Below the pieces are notes generated by a model. The model was not told the DNA's origin, did no database searches, and worked only from the letters and a program-made list of their open reading frames with translations. From Promethearchaeota archaeon (GTDB lineage: Archaea; Asgardarchaeota; Lokiarchaeia; Sigyniarchaeales; SOKP01): 64,000 nt of DNA. Shown here in pieces: positions 29,862 through 39,293 of this stretch. The first letter of the stretch is position 1. Each line of letters starts with the position of its first letter. Where the stretch lies: the NCBI GenBank assembly GCA_019894975.1, contig JAGXNO010000007.1, positions 30,270 through 94,269 of the forward strand, read 5' to 3'. A program made the translations under genes and the position numbers.

Positions 29862-30027
29862 GAATTTTAGTTTTTATTTAGATAAAAATAAGTTCAATAT
29901 TTATTATATTAATTTTAATATAAATACTTATCTAGGTTAAATTTTATAACTAAAAATATTGAAAAGGGGTAAATATTTGGAATTTGTCCAATGGAGAATG
30001 GAAAATTCGAAAAAAAAAAATGAAAAA

Positions 30028-30690
30028 TTAAAAATTAATTATTCCCGCTACACCTAGTGGTAAGAAGATAATTAGTAAACCAATCCCTATACCATATATT
30101 ATCCCAACTACTCGAACTTTAGATTTTCTATCGGGTAAGTCATATACATAAAATGCTCCAACAAAGAAATGAAAATACCCCATTAAAAAAATCAGAACTG
30201 GATTATACCAATGCCACCAAACATATTCCCAGATTAAATAATCTCCTCGATTCAATAAGATTTCAACAAAAACAGAAAAAATTGTGAAACCAATTGCCAT
30301 CGCCCAGCGATTTGGTAAACCTAGAATTTTTTTACTTTTATCCTCGGGTAAAAACTTTGCAAATACAATCCCTGCAATAGAGAACATAAAAGCAATTTCT
30401 ATATTCCAGCCAATTAGGATTATATAGGCACTCGCACCAGGTGTCGTCCAGAAAGCAGAATGATCAGAAAAAGCAAAAATCAAACCATTCCAGATTTCAT
30501 TTATCAGATCTAAACCAAATAGAGTTAATCCCGCAAATATTGTGCTCCAATTTCCTGTATCTCTTGCACTTTTGATCTCCACTCCATAGATATATAAGAC
30601 AAGTACAAGAAAGAGGACCACATACCAACCAAATTCAGGATTTAACTCTCGAAGTTTAGATAATGCTTCAAGTGAAGCTGCAGTTGCCAT
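30028..30690 (-). CDS. Six-helix integral membrane protein of unknown function
   Basis: A 220-residue protein with six predicted membrane segments (about residues 22-37, 50-73, 86-112, 128-147, 160-183 and 193-217). Several buried polar residues recur (Asp61, Asn64, Glu65, Asn68, Asn96, Glu98, Glu143, Glu155) and a motif WEYVWWHWYNP links segments 4 and 5, which suggests a specific enzymatic or ligand-binding role rather than a simple anchor. I do not recognise the family. Confidence 0.7.
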   Translation of the reverse strand: MATAASLEALSKLRELNPEFGWYVVLFLVLVLYIYGVEIKSARDTGNWSTIFAGLTLFGLDLINEIWNGLIFAFSDHSAFWTTPGASAYIILIGWNIEIAFMFSIAGIVFAKFLPEDKSKKILGLPNRWAMAIGFTIFSVFVEILLNRGDYLIWEYVWWHWYNPVLIFLMGYFHFFVGAFYVYDLPDRKSKVRVVGIIYGIGIGLLIIFLPLGVAGIINF

Positions 30691-30841
30691 CTATTTCACT
30701 CAGATTTATTAGTAGTATTTTTTAATTAAATATGTGAAAATTAAACGTAAATCCTTATATAATTTTACTAATAAATTTTGGACTAAAAGGAGATGACTAA
30801 GGTCTCTTGAATTTTAAACTATCCGTAGAATTAGCAGGTAA

Positions 30842-31621
30842 TTATTCTGCTATTTTATTTGAAATTATAGCTGCAGAAGCACCCGCACCGAATCCATTAT
30901 CAATATTTACTACTAATAAACCAGGAGAGCATGATTGTAGCATAGTAATCAGTGCCCCCTTTCCCTTTTCTCCCATGCCATATCCACTTGATATTGGAAC
31001 ACCTATAACTGGAACATCGACAAGAGCAGCAACCAATCCAGGTAGAGTCCCTTCCATCCCTGCGCATACAATTATTACATGTACTCCCCGTTTTATCATT
31101 TCACTCAAGGGTGAAAATATGCGGTGGATGCCTGCAATACCTACGTCATAAGTAGTAATAACCTTGCATCCCATAACTTTAGCTATAACTTCAGCTTCAA
31201 CAGCTATTGGTATATCTGAGCTTCCAGCAGTAATAATGCCTACGATCCCTTTCATCACGGGAAATTCATAAGATTTTTCTTTAATCACTAAAATCTTTCC
31301 AAGTTCACTAATATCTATTATATAATCTTCAGATTTCCCAAAAGTTTTATCAAGAAGGATCTTTTGGGCTTCATTGTATCGAGAGATTATAGCATATTGT
31401 TTACTCTGTAAGAACTTTCTAGTGATTTCAAGTACCATTTGGGTATCTTTATTTGGAGCGAATATGACTTCTGGCGTCCCCGTTCTTGTTCTACGGAAAA
31501 TGTCCAACTTTGCTAAATCCCCTACTTCTTCTATATGATTAGCTCTAAGTAACTTTTCAGCTTCTTCTATAGAGATTTTTTTTTCAAGTAATTTCGTAAG
31601 AGTATCTTTAATGTTAGTCAT
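30842..31621 (-). CDS. larB: Nickel-pincer cofactor biosynthesis protein LarB
   Basis: A 259-residue PurE/AIRC-like enzyme. LarB carboxylates and hydrolyses nicotinic acid adenine dinucleotide in the first step of nickel-pincer cofactor synthesis. The N-terminal domain (about 1-115) ends before the PurE-like core, which shows GIITAGSSDIPIAVEA, TTYDVGIAGIHRI, VIIVCAGMEGTLPGLVA and GVPISSGYGMGEKGKGAL. Length fits the family. With larC and a nickel regulator nearby, the organism probably makes the cofactor; larE and a LarA-type racemase are not in this window. Confidence 0.95.
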   Translation of the reverse strand: MTNIKDTLTKLLEKKISIEEAEKLLRANHIEEVGDLAKLDIFRRTRTGTPEVIFAPNKDTQMVLEITRKFLQSKQYAIISRYNEAQKILLDKTFGKSEDYIIDISELGKILVIKEKSYEFPVMKGIVGIITAGSSDIPIAVEAEVIAKVMGCKVITTYDVGIAGIHRIFSPLSEMIKRGVHVIIVCAGMEGTLPGLVAALVDVPVIGVPISSGYGMGEKGKGALITMLQSCSPGLLVVNIDNGFGAGASAAIISNKIAE

Positions 31622-31802
31622 AATTTATTTCAACAATTATTCATATTAAGAAAAGGTATACTATTTCGTATAATTAAGAGTCCTTCTATTTTGTATTTTT
31701 CTAAAATATGCCATCTAATTAGTTCCTAGTTTTTAAAAAAAGATAATAAGAAGTCAAAATAAATATTTCATGTTACTTTCTAAATAATAATCCTAAACTA
31801 AT

Positions 31803-33038
31803 GTGATGAAACAAATGAAAATAGATTATACATCTTATAAGGATGTGGACTTAAAGGGAAAAAAGATATTAATGCGTGTTGACATCAATTCTAATATTGA
31901 CACAGATAAGATGGAAATAACAGATTCTCCTCGAATTCGAGTCCTTGCATCTGCTTTGAATAAACATTTCAAAAAAAGTGCTGTAATTATTTTAGCGCAT
32001 CAATCACGTCCAGGAAGCGATGATTTTACGGATTTGGATATACATGCAAAGGAAATTGAAAAATATCTTGGACGTCCTGTAAAGTTTGTTAAAGATATTT
32101 ATGGTGAGCAAGCAATCCAAGCCATTAAAGATCTCAAAAAAGGGGAAGTTTTGGTTCTAAACAATGTAAGGAAATTTGAAGGAGAAATGAAAAATTATAA
32201 AGATTTTTCCGAAGCTGAAAATACTGAAATGGTTAAGGCGCTGTTTCCTGTTGTTGATTATGTTATTGTTGATGCTTTTGGAGCAGCACATCGAGCTCAC
32301 GCATCTATTGTAGGATGGCCCAAGATGCTGGCTGGACCAATAACCGATAAAGAATTAGATGCTTTGAAGAAGATTATGATGGAACCGGAAAAACCAATGG
32401 CTATGTTAATCGGAGGAGCGAAAGCTATAGATAAATTTAAAGCTATGAAGTATAACTTCGATAATGAAAAGCTCGATTATGCTTTATGCTCGGGATTAAC
32501 AGCTATTCTTATTTTTGAAGCGTTAGGGAAGAACATGGGAGAACCAAACCATAAAATAATAGCTGAAGATCTGGAAGCTAATAAAGAGATGATTATGGAA
32601 ACATACCAAAAATATATGAATCAAATCATTCTTCCGGAAGATTTAATCATTGATGACAATGGAAATAGAAAAGTAATTGGAATTGATGAAGCTGGCACTT
32701 ATAATACCACAACAGGAGATATAGGCCCTAAAACGGTAGATAAATTCAACGAAATTCTGATGAAGTGTAAAACAATTATTGCAAACGGTCCGCCAGGTAT
32801 ATTTGAAAAGGAAGTGTTTAGAAAATCGACAAATGAAATTATCGGTACAATGGTTACTGCTACAAAGAAGAATAAAGCCCTTACCATTATAGGCGGCGGT
32901 GAAATGGGTGCTGCTGCTTCAATGGCCGGAAAAGCTGATGATGTATCTTTCATCTCCACAGCCGGAGGAGCCATGTTAGAAATTCTTTCTGGAAAAGATT
33001 TACCCATGATTAGAGCCTTACGAGAAAAGAAAGTCTAA
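31803..33038 (+). CDS. pgk: Phosphoglycerate kinase (archaeal type)
   Basis: A 411-residue glycolytic/gluconeogenic kinase that interconverts 1,3-bisphosphoglycerate/ADP and 3-phosphoglycerate/ATP. The substrate motifs are MRVDINSNID (N-terminus), LAHQSRPGSDDF (basic patch), VLNNVRKFEGE, and DAFGAAHRAHAS; the C-terminal nucleotide part has GGAKAIDKFK and TIIGGGEMGAA. The start could be GTG 31803, ATG 31806 or ATG 31815; no clear ribosome binding site decides. A T-rich terminator follows. Confidence 0.96.
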   Translation: MMKQMKIDYTSYKDVDLKGKKILMRVDINSNIDTDKMEITDSPRIRVLASALNKHFKKSAVIILAHQSRPGSDDFTDLDIHAKEIEKYLGRPVKFVKDIYGEQAIQAIKDLKKGEVLVLNNVRKFEGEMKNYKDFSEAENTEMVKALFPVVDYVIVDAFGAAHRAHASIVGWPKMLAGPITDKELDALKKIMMEPEKPMAMLIGGAKAIDKFKAMKYNFDNEKLDYALCSGLTAILIFEALGKNMGEPNHKIIAEDLEANKEMIMETYQKYMNQIILPEDLIIDDNGNRKVIGIDEAGTYNTTTGDIGPKTVDKFNEILMKCKTIIANGPPGIFEKEVFRKSTNEIIGTMVTATKKNKALTIIGGGEMGAAASMAGKADDVSFISTAGGAMLEILSGKDLPMIRALREKKV

Positions 33039-33047
33039 TTTCCTTAA

Positions 33048-33063
33048 TTTTTTTTATTTTTTT
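33048..33063 (+). terminator. Poly-T terminator after pgk
   Basis: Eight T, one A and seven T starting 10 bases after the stop codon, consistent with archaeal U-tract termination and separating pgk from the tRNA gene. Confidence 0.4.
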
Positions 33064-33140
33064 AGATTCTATCAATTTCTCTGAAATTGGAATTTAAAAA
33101 CACGATTTTTAATAAAATATTTATTTTTTGATGAAATAAT

Positions 33141-33149
33141 TTATATAAC
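33141..33149 (+). promoter_or_regulatory. Likely TATA box for tRNA-Val
   Basis: TTATATAAC lies about 33 bases upstream of the first base of the tRNA, the usual distance of an archaeal TATA box when transcription starts a few bases before the mature 5' end. Confidence 0.4.
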
Positions 33150-33176
33150 TATTTAATTCAATATTTTTTGAATTAA

Positions 33177-33250
33177 GGGCCCGTGGTCTAGCCTGGTATG
33201 ACGTCCGCTTGACGTGCGGAAGGTCGCGCGTTCAAACCGCGCCGGGCCCA
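33177..33250 (+). tRNA. tRNA-Val (anticodon GAC)
   Basis: A 74-base cloverleaf clearly richer in GC than its surroundings. The acceptor stem is GGGCCCG with CGGGCCC, followed by discriminator A. The anticodon stem TCCGC/GCGGA closes the loop TTGACGT, giving anticodon GAC. The T arm is GCGCG-TTCAAAC-CGCGC. There is no intron in the anticodon loop and CCA is not encoded. Confidence 0.97.
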
Positions 33251-33278
33251 CTAAATAATTAAAAAAAGTAAGAAGAAG

Positions 33279-33758
33279 ATGCCAATAAGAGTACGGTGGA
33301 GATCAAAGGAATATATAGGGATTGGATTATTATTGTTTGGTATGTGTGCTGTTCTACAGTTATTTTTAATAATTATTGGGCAGTACGCTTTAGGAATTGG
33401 TAATTATTTCGTGGTAATTTTAATTCCTATAGGGATGACGCTAGCAATATTCTATGCTGCAATGATTATTTTTGAAAGCTATGCTCAAGTCGAGAGAAGA
33501 GAAAAATTAAGAAGCCAATTTCGTAAATCAAAAGTAGACGTGTCAGGATTAAACCAATTTTTAAATTTTCCAATAACTAAACCATTAATTATCATATTTT
33601 TGGTATTCCTCCCTGTTTTCTTTATAAGTTTTTATATTTGTACTCTTTTTATGAATTCTACAATATCCTTTTTAACCGCTGAAAATATTAGCACTATAAT
33701 TTGCCTTCTCATTGCTAATTTAATTGAAAAAAGTTATGGGAAAGTTCAAAGGTATTGA
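33279..33758 (+). CDS. Small membrane protein of unknown function
   Basis: A 159-residue protein with a basic N-terminus (PIRVRWRSK) and about four membrane segments (roughly 13-34, 43-66, 102-123 and 130-150) separated by a charged middle loop with RREKLRSQFRKSK. No family recognised. It starts 29 bases after the tRNA. Confidence 0.65.
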   Translation: MPIRVRWRSKEYIGIGLLLFGMCAVLQLFLIIIGQYALGIGNYFVVILIPIGMTLAIFYAAMIIFESYAQVERREKLRSQFRKSKVDVSGLNQFLNFPITKPLIIIFLVFLPVFFISFYICTLFMNSTISFLTAENISTIICLLIANLIEKSYGKVQRY

Positions 33759-33908
33759 GTTTACAATCAATTTGGATGAATTGATAATATTATCGTAAAC
33801 TTATATATTGGTATTACAACATTTATTAAATAGATAAGGAAGATTTCATAATAGAAAATCTACACACTTTAAATACAAATTCACTTACTAAAATGATTTA
33901 GGTAAAGT

Positions 33909-34748
33909 ATGGCTAAAATCGAAGTTAGATGTCCGGTCTGTACTAAATGGGAGAACATCGAAATTTCAGATGATGCTACAGCGAATACTACAAAAGGACT
34001 TTTAGCCGTAAACATAGAAGCTGGAATGATATGTGATCACACTTTTATTGCTTATGTAGATAAAAACCTCACCGTAAGAGATTGTTTAATAGCAGATTTT
34101 GAAATTGAAGTATCATCATCCCCAGAAACAGAGGATGGTATTGCAAATGTAGCTGAATCGATTAACCATGATCTAATAAGATTGAATATTCCTGAAATCT
34201 TAATGGCGTCTATTTTTAAGGCAATTTTCTCAGGCAAGAACGTTATCATAATATCCGATGATGAATTTATCGCAAGTCACATTATACAATTTTTTAAGTA
34301 CGCTATGCAAAACCTATTTCATAATGATATCATCACGATGTCAAAAGCAGAGTTTAAAAATAGTAATGACCAATATGAGAATCATATTGTATTTGATAAA
34401 ATTGAAGTAATTCAAGATAGATATAATACTGTTGATCCTAAAACATTATTGATTGAAAAAAGTATTGCTCGAAAATTTTTGGAAGAATATAATTTGGTTA
34501 CTGGATTAATTATATTAAGAAATGAAATTCAAAAAGCATTTGAATTCTCGAAAACGTTATCGGAATTCATAAAAGATGCTGATGAAAAAGCATTAACTGC
34601 AAAAATTCTCAATAACCATATTAAAGAAGTCTATAACGAGAAAATACAGATCAATTATCTCAATTTTTTATTAAATATTTTAAAACAATATTTTAATCTT
34701 GTATTGCCCGACATAAAGGGTTTACAAAACTTCTTAAGGGTTTTTTGA
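33909..34748 (+). CDS. Zinc-binding-domain protein of Asgard type, function unknown
   Basis: A 279-residue protein. The N-terminal ~60 residues form a small zinc-binding domain with CPVC (Cys8, Cys11) and a second half-site CDH (Cys42, His44), continuing as HTFIAYVDKNLTVRDC. Similar short domains (CPVC...ICxHxFxxxVDK) recur in Asgard proteins, to my recollection. The remainder (about 85-279) is a mixed helical region, including a Rossmann-like stretch (NVIIISDDEFIASHIIQFF), with no catalytic motif visible. It may be an adaptor. A SnoaL-like gene follows 40 bases later. Confidence 0.65.
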   Translation: MAKIEVRCPVCTKWENIEISDDATANTTKGLLAVNIEAGMICDHTFIAYVDKNLTVRDCLIADFEIEVSSSPETEDGIANVAESINHDLIRLNIPEILMASIFKAIFSGKNVIIISDDEFIASHIIQFFKYAMQNLFHNDIITMSKAEFKNSNDQYENHIVFDKIEVIQDRYNTVDPKTLLIEKSIARKFLEEYNLVTGLIILRNEIQKAFEFSKTLSEFIKDADEKALTAKILNNHIKEVYNEKIQINYLNFLLNILKQYFNLVLPDIKGLQNFLRVF

Positions 34749-34788
34749 TTAAAAGTTCATTTCATAAAACCTGCGGGTTGATTTTAAT

Positions 34789-35247
34789 ATGAAGCAAATT
34801 GATACTGAAGAGATTGCTAAACTTTGGTTTGAAAATATGTGGAGTATACCAGATTTAACTATTGCAGATAAAATAGTTGATCCAAATTATAATCCTAGCT
34901 GGATTTATATAGATAAGAAGGGTCCTGCTCAGGTGAAGCATGAAATCAATTATTTTCGAACAATTTTTCCGGATTTACACTACGAAATTGTTGAAATGAG
35001 AGGAGAAAAGGACAAGGTTTGGATTCGTTATAATGCTCGTGGCACACACTTAGGAGATGGTTGGGGATTTAAAGCGACTAACAAAACAGTTGAATTTGAA
35101 GGTGCCACTATTTTATATCTTAATCCCGAGGGAAAAGTTATTGATCAATGGGGTGCATTTTGTTTCTATGATCTCTTTTACGAGTTAGGAGTTGTTCCTC
35201 CTTTCTGGGAGTTACATAAATACTTAGATGGAAATTTCCATGAATAA
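34789..35247 (+). CDS. SnoaL-like (NTF2-fold) protein
   Basis: A 152-residue protein with the cone-like NTF2/SnoaL pattern: an N-terminal helix, IVDPNYNPSW, the strand pairs HYEIVEMRGEKDKVWIRYNARGTH and a closing FEGATILYLNPEGKVIDQWG. The family includes polyketide cyclases and small hydrolases, but also binding proteins; the substrate is unknown. Confidence 0.8.
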   Translation: MKQIDTEEIAKLWFENMWSIPDLTIADKIVDPNYNPSWIYIDKKGPAQVKHEINYFRTIFPDLHYEIVEMRGEKDKVWIRYNARGTHLGDGWGFKATNKTVEFEGATILYLNPEGKVIDQWGAFCFYDLFYELGVVPPFWELHKYLDGNFHE

Positions 35248-35253
35248 CAATAA

Positions 35254-36120
35254 TTAACTTTTTGCCGGAGATGCATAACAATAACCACAGTTATGTTTGC
35301 ATCGAAAGATCCCTGAATATCCTCCAATATCTTTTGATTTGAAACAACCGCAATCTTTCCTTTGACCTGTATCTCTTATTATCGGAATCTTCTCATTAAT
35401 AATTCCTCCAATTTTTTTTGCATCGATACAGTGTGCTTGTTCAATACCTTCAATGCCCAATAACTCAGGTTGACAACAGGCATTCATTTGAATATCATAA
35501 TCATTACAGATCTTGATTAATCTTAATAAAATTTCCCTTTTTTCTTGTAAAGGCAGATCAACCGGGATATATCCTCTTGCTTTCATCCTGTTTTTAACCT
35601 TAGGATATAGCGTTGCGAAGGAAAATATAAGGTTCTTAATTCCAAGATTAGATACACCCTTGATTATATATTCAAATTCATCAAGATTATTTTGAATTTT
35701 GGTTGAACCCATTCTTTTGTAAAAGATTATAGGATCATATCTATAATTTATATTTGATACTCCAAATTCATTTATTAACCATTCTAACTGATGGAATCGT
35801 TCTCCAATTGAGACATTTAAGTTCTTTTCTAATTCTGATGGAGAATTGATTGTAAATTGAAAAAAGTGTCCCTTATATGATTGGAATAGTGCTTTATTCT
35901 CAAGGTATTGCTTAATCCATTCTTTAAAATTTTTACTCCACCATACAAAGCATCTTACCATTTTGGGTTCTAATGAAACTCTAGAAATCTGTTTACGATT
36001 AAATGGATTAACTACATCAACATGCTTCGCCTTAATCCTTTCAATTATCCAATCCATTAAAAAAGCGGGAATATCTGTTCTACGCGAACATGATATAATT
36101 GAAGGTTCAACAATATTCAT
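35254..36120 (-). CDS. DUF1848-family protein with Cys-rich tail
   Basis: A 288-residue protein. The N-terminal part has ISCSRRTDIPAF, NPFNRKQISRVSL and CFVWWSKN, the standard signature of DUF1848; NYRYDPIIFYKR follows. The C-terminus has a cysteine cluster (RKDCGCFKSKDIGGY then CKHNCGYCYA), which suggests an iron-sulphur cluster as in radical-SAM-like proteins. The chemistry is unknown. Convergent with the SnoaL-like gene. Confidence 0.88.
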   Translation of the reverse strand: MNIVEPSIISCSRRTDIPAFLMDWIIERIKAKHVDVVNPFNRKQISRVSLEPKMVRCFVWWSKNFKEWIKQYLENKALFQSYKGHFFQFTINSPSELEKNLNVSIGERFHQLEWLINEFGVSNINYRYDPIIFYKRMGSTKIQNNLDEFEYIIKGVSNLGIKNLIFSFATLYPKVKNRMKARGYIPVDLPLQEKREILLRLIKICNDYDIQMNACCQPELLGIEGIEQAHCIDAKKIGGIINEKIPIIRDTGQRKDCGCFKSKDIGGYSGIFRCKHNCGYCYASPAKS

Positions 36121-36177
36121 TAAAATTTTGCATATATTATTTAATACCTAATTGAATATATCTTCAAATAAATTCTT

Positions 36178-37047
36178 TTAAATTAATACTCCTATGAGAT
36201 AAGAAATTGTGCCAAATTGCATTATTATAAAAACACGGTTTCTTAATTGTAATATATTTCTACTTGTTTGATTTGTTAGAAGGGATCTTGAAAGGAAAAT
36301 ATACAATATTACTGGAATTAATATCAAGAATAAAAAGATATAATCTAAGTATAATTTTTGATCAATTCTTAAAAAATAAGGCAAGGGATCTAAAACCATT
36401 ATAATAACATAAAGAATTGTAGAGATTTCAGCAGCTCTCTTAACTCCAAACTCTGTAGGAATCGTTTTTATACCTTTTTCTTTATCTCCTTTTACATCAG
36501 CTATGTCAAACATAATTTCATTTGCCAATCCAACAATAAAACCCATAATAGCAAAATAGATTATTAAAGGTTCAAGATGTGAATCTATAATTAATGCTCC
36601 TAAGAAAATAGTGCTTGAGTATGATAAAGCAATTAATATATTCTTAATAAATAATCTTTTCTTCAAAACCACACTATATATATAATAAATTGTTATATTT
36701 ATGTAAATCAAAATTAGTGAAATAAGATTTAGGAGAGTGCTCAATAAGATAACAATTATTAACGACACTATTGCCGTAATTAAAGCGGTTTTTCTCGATA
36801 TTAACCCAATGACTATAGGGCGATCTTGTCTGTTATTGATTTTATCTACCTCAGAATCAAAATAGTCATTAATAACAAATGCACCTGAACCAGATATAAG
36901 TACAATTAGAAAAGCTATTAAGTATTCGAATTGAAATCCTTTCAGATCACCTGCAAGGATTCCTGATACAAGCAAGCTAATGCACCCAAATAAAGAAACA
37001 CCTAATCGAGTGAGTTTTAAAAATCCTAAAATTCTCTCTTTAAACAT
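36178..37047 (-). CDS. UbiA prenyltransferase, probable digeranylgeranylglyceryl phosphate synthase
   Basis: A 289-residue membrane enzyme with eight or nine hydrophobic segments. The two Asp-rich motifs of the UbiA family are visible: NDYFDSEVDKINNRQDRP (about residues 61-78) and DIADVKGDKEKGIKTIP (about 181-197). In archaea the family member of this length and motif type attaches the second geranylgeranyl chain in ether-lipid synthesis. Other UbiA enzymes (quinone or haem pathway) are less likely from the motif context but not excluded. Confidence 0.88.
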   Translation of the reverse strand: MFKERILGFLKLTRLGVSLFGCISLLVSGILAGDLKGFQFEYLIAFLIVLISGSGAFVINDYFDSEVDKINNRQDRPIVIGLISRKTALITAIVSLIIVILLSTLLNLISLILIYINITIYYIYSVVLKKRLFIKNILIALSYSSTIFLGALIIDSHLEPLIIYFAIMGFIVGLANEIMFDIADVKGDKEKGIKTIPTEFGVKRAAEISTILYVIIMVLDPLPYFLRIDQKLYLDYIFLFLILIPVILYIFLSRSLLTNQTSRNILQLRNRVFIIMQFGTISYLIGVLI

Positions 37048-37167
37048 TTATGGTCATTTTAATATTGATGTAGACTAAATTAAAAATTAAAAAAAGGGAA
37101 TTAAATCTTTCTTATATTTTTTATAATCCCCATTTAATTTTTTAAATTATGAAACATTTTAATCATT

Positions 37168-38190
37168 ATGATCCCGTCAATCATATGGACTTCTGAAGAT
37201 AAAGTGAAGATGATAGATCAGACTCTTTTGCCCCAGAAACTTGAATTCTTAGAGTTTGATGACTATAGAGAAGTTGCCACATCAATAAAAGTAATGAATA
37301 TTCGTGGTGCTCCTGCAATAGGAGTTGCTGCAGCAATGGGAATGGCTCTAGCAACGATAGAATATAAAAATTTACCAAAAGAAAAGTTTTTAGAAGCAAT
37401 GGAAGAAGCTGCTAATGTTCTTAGGAATACTAGACCAACAGCTTCGAATTTATTTTGGGCTATAGACAGGATTTGGAAGATAATCGATACTTACCCCGAT
37501 AATCCGGAAAATCTTTCTGAACTTATTATAGAAGAAGCGAAACTTATGGCTCAAGAAGATATCATAGTCAATAAAAGTATTGGTAAAAATGGAGCAGAAT
37601 TATTAGAAGATGGAGATGTTGTATTAACACATTGTAATGCTGGATCTCTAGCTACAGTTCAATATGGTACAGCCCTAGCTCCAATTAGAACCGCAATTGA
37701 GCAAGGAAAAAAAATCGAAGTTATTGCTGATGAAACACGCCCACGATTACAAGGTGCAAGATTAACAGCTTATGAGTTACAGTATGATAAAATCCCTGTA
37801 AATGTTATTTCAGATACTTCTTCTGGATTGCTTATGAGGTTAGGAAAAATCAACAAAGTAATTGTTGGTACTGATCGTGTGACTTCTGATGCTGTATTTA
37901 ATAAGATTGGTACTTATTTGGTAGCTTTAGCAGCAAAGGATAATAATATTCCCTTTTATGTAGCAGCTCCAACATCAAGTTTATCTCTTGGAGAAACTAT
38001 CAAAGATGTCACGATTGAACAACGAGATAGTAGTGAGGTAAGTAATGTCTTAGGGAAAGTGCGGATTGTTCCAGAAGGAGTAGAGTGTTTGAATTATGCT
38101 TTTGATATGACTCCTTTCAGATTAGTTACTGGTATTATTACGGAGGATGGTGTTTTTACCCATAAAGAGCTATTGAATAGGTACTTATAA
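37168..38190 (+). CDS. mtnA: S-methyl-5-thioribose-1-phosphate isomerase (MtnA)
   Basis: A 340-residue eIF2B-like isomerase of methionine salvage, converting methylthioribose-1-phosphate to methylthioribulose-1-phosphate. Visible motifs: NIRGAPAIGVAAAMGMAL, TRPTASNLFWAIDR, catalytic Cys156 in THCNAGSLAT, ADETRPRLQGARLTAYEL, catalytic Asp236 in GTDRV, and FYVAAPTSSL. The close relative ribose-1,5-bisphosphate isomerase lacks this exact motif set, so MtnA is preferred. Confidence 0.92.
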   Translation: MIPSIIWTSEDKVKMIDQTLLPQKLEFLEFDDYREVATSIKVMNIRGAPAIGVAAAMGMALATIEYKNLPKEKFLEAMEEAANVLRNTRPTASNLFWAIDRIWKIIDTYPDNPENLSELIIEEAKLMAQEDIIVNKSIGKNGAELLEDGDVVLTHCNAGSLATVQYGTALAPIRTAIEQGKKIEVIADETRPRLQGARLTAYELQYDKIPVNVISDTSSGLLMRLGKINKVIVGTDRVTSDAVFNKIGTYLVALAAKDNNIPFYVAAPTSSLSLGETIKDVTIEQRDSSEVSNVLGKVRIVPEGVECLNYAFDMTPFRLVTGIITEDGVFTHKELLNRYL

Positions 38191-38207
38191 GCTAATCCAT
38201 AAATCTC

Positions 38208-39197
38208 TTACGAGTTAGAAAAGTTATCTAAAGTTATTCTTAATTGCTTAAGTGTTCTCACTTTACTTAATTTTCTTCGAAAGAGTGTGGAATTTTCAAT
38301 ATCTTTTGTTAACCAGATTGCATTTCTCTTTAATTCCATTAATTTAAATTCCTCATTCCCATGAGGTGCTAAGGTATTAGATAAAAAATCGTCTACTATA
38401 TTCTCGTAAATATTCAAGTATTCCCTCATTAAAGATAAATTGTTTTTAAAAATGTGTACTTTGTTTTCAGTCAAATAGAGATGTATATGTTGAAAAATTT
38501 TAGGATTTCCCATAGATTCTCTTCCAATCATTAACGCATCAACATTAGTGTAATCAATAAAATATTTAGCATTTTTTGGATCAGTGATATTACCATTCCC
38601 TACTAGAGGAATTGAAAGTTTGTGTTTTAATCTTCTTACAGTCTCTAAATCCAATGTTCCATCATTATATTTGCTTTTAACTGTTCTTGCATGGATAATT
38701 AAGAAAGATATTCCTGAATTATTAACAATATTAGCCAAGCTGTCTAAATCGACAGGCTTACTAAATCCCGTTCTAATTTTTAAAGAAATTGGTTTCGAAC
38801 AATTTTTTACGACTACATGAATAATGTTTGTTAATAATTCTAAATCTTTCATTAAATAACCTCCTTCTTTAGCGTTAATAGCTCTACGAGACGGACATCC
38901 TGCATTTATGTCTAAAACGTCATATTTATAACTTTCAAGACAATCTATTGACTTTTTAAGAGCATCTAGATCAGATCCTATCAATTGTATGCTAATTGGT
39001 TTTTCTTTTTCTATTTTAGATAACTCAAATTCTAAAAATTTTGGATTTTTTGCTATTCTCTTGGCATAAATCATTGGAACACTAACCAACCCAATTTTAT
39101 GGAAATTTCTACAAAATCTTCTATAAGGTCCAGTAGTCACATTTTGCATAGGCGCTAAAATGTATCTATTTGCTAATTCAAGTGTTCCTAATTTCAT
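38208..39197 (-). CDS. tRNA-dihydrouridine synthase (Dus family)
   Basis: A 329-residue FMN enzyme that reduces uridine to dihydrouridine in tRNA loops. Motifs: LAPMQNVTTGPYRRFCR, QLIGSD, DINAGCPSRRA with the catalytic Cys101, KIRTGF, HARTVKSKYNDG, and GNGNITDPKNA with the MIGRESMGNP phosphate loop. Convergent with mtnA (17-base gap). Confidence 0.95.
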   Translation of the reverse strand: MKLGTLELANRYILAPMQNVTTGPYRRFCRNFHKIGLVSVPMIYAKRIAKNPKFLEFELSKIEKEKPISIQLIGSDLDALKKSIDCLESYKYDVLDINAGCPSRRAINAKEGGYLMKDLELLTNIIHVVVKNCSKPISLKIRTGFSKPVDLDSLANIVNNSGISFLIIHARTVKSKYNDGTLDLETVRRLKHKLSIPLVGNGNITDPKNAKYFIDYTNVDALMIGRESMGNPKIFQHIHLYLTENKVHIFKNNLSLMREYLNIYENIVDDFLSNTLAPHGNEEFKLMELKRNAIWLTKDIENSTLFRRKLSKVRTLKQLRITLDNFSNS

Positions 39198-39293
39198 GAT
39201 TTCCTTAGTATCACTTATAGTCTAAAATAATGAAACTTTTTTACTAATTCAAATTTTTTATAATTAAATAAATCTATTCAGATAACATTTAAA

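Noticed and set aside
32699..33007. Minus-strand frame of 102 codons inside pgk
   Set aside because: Shadow of the conserved C-terminal kinase domain.
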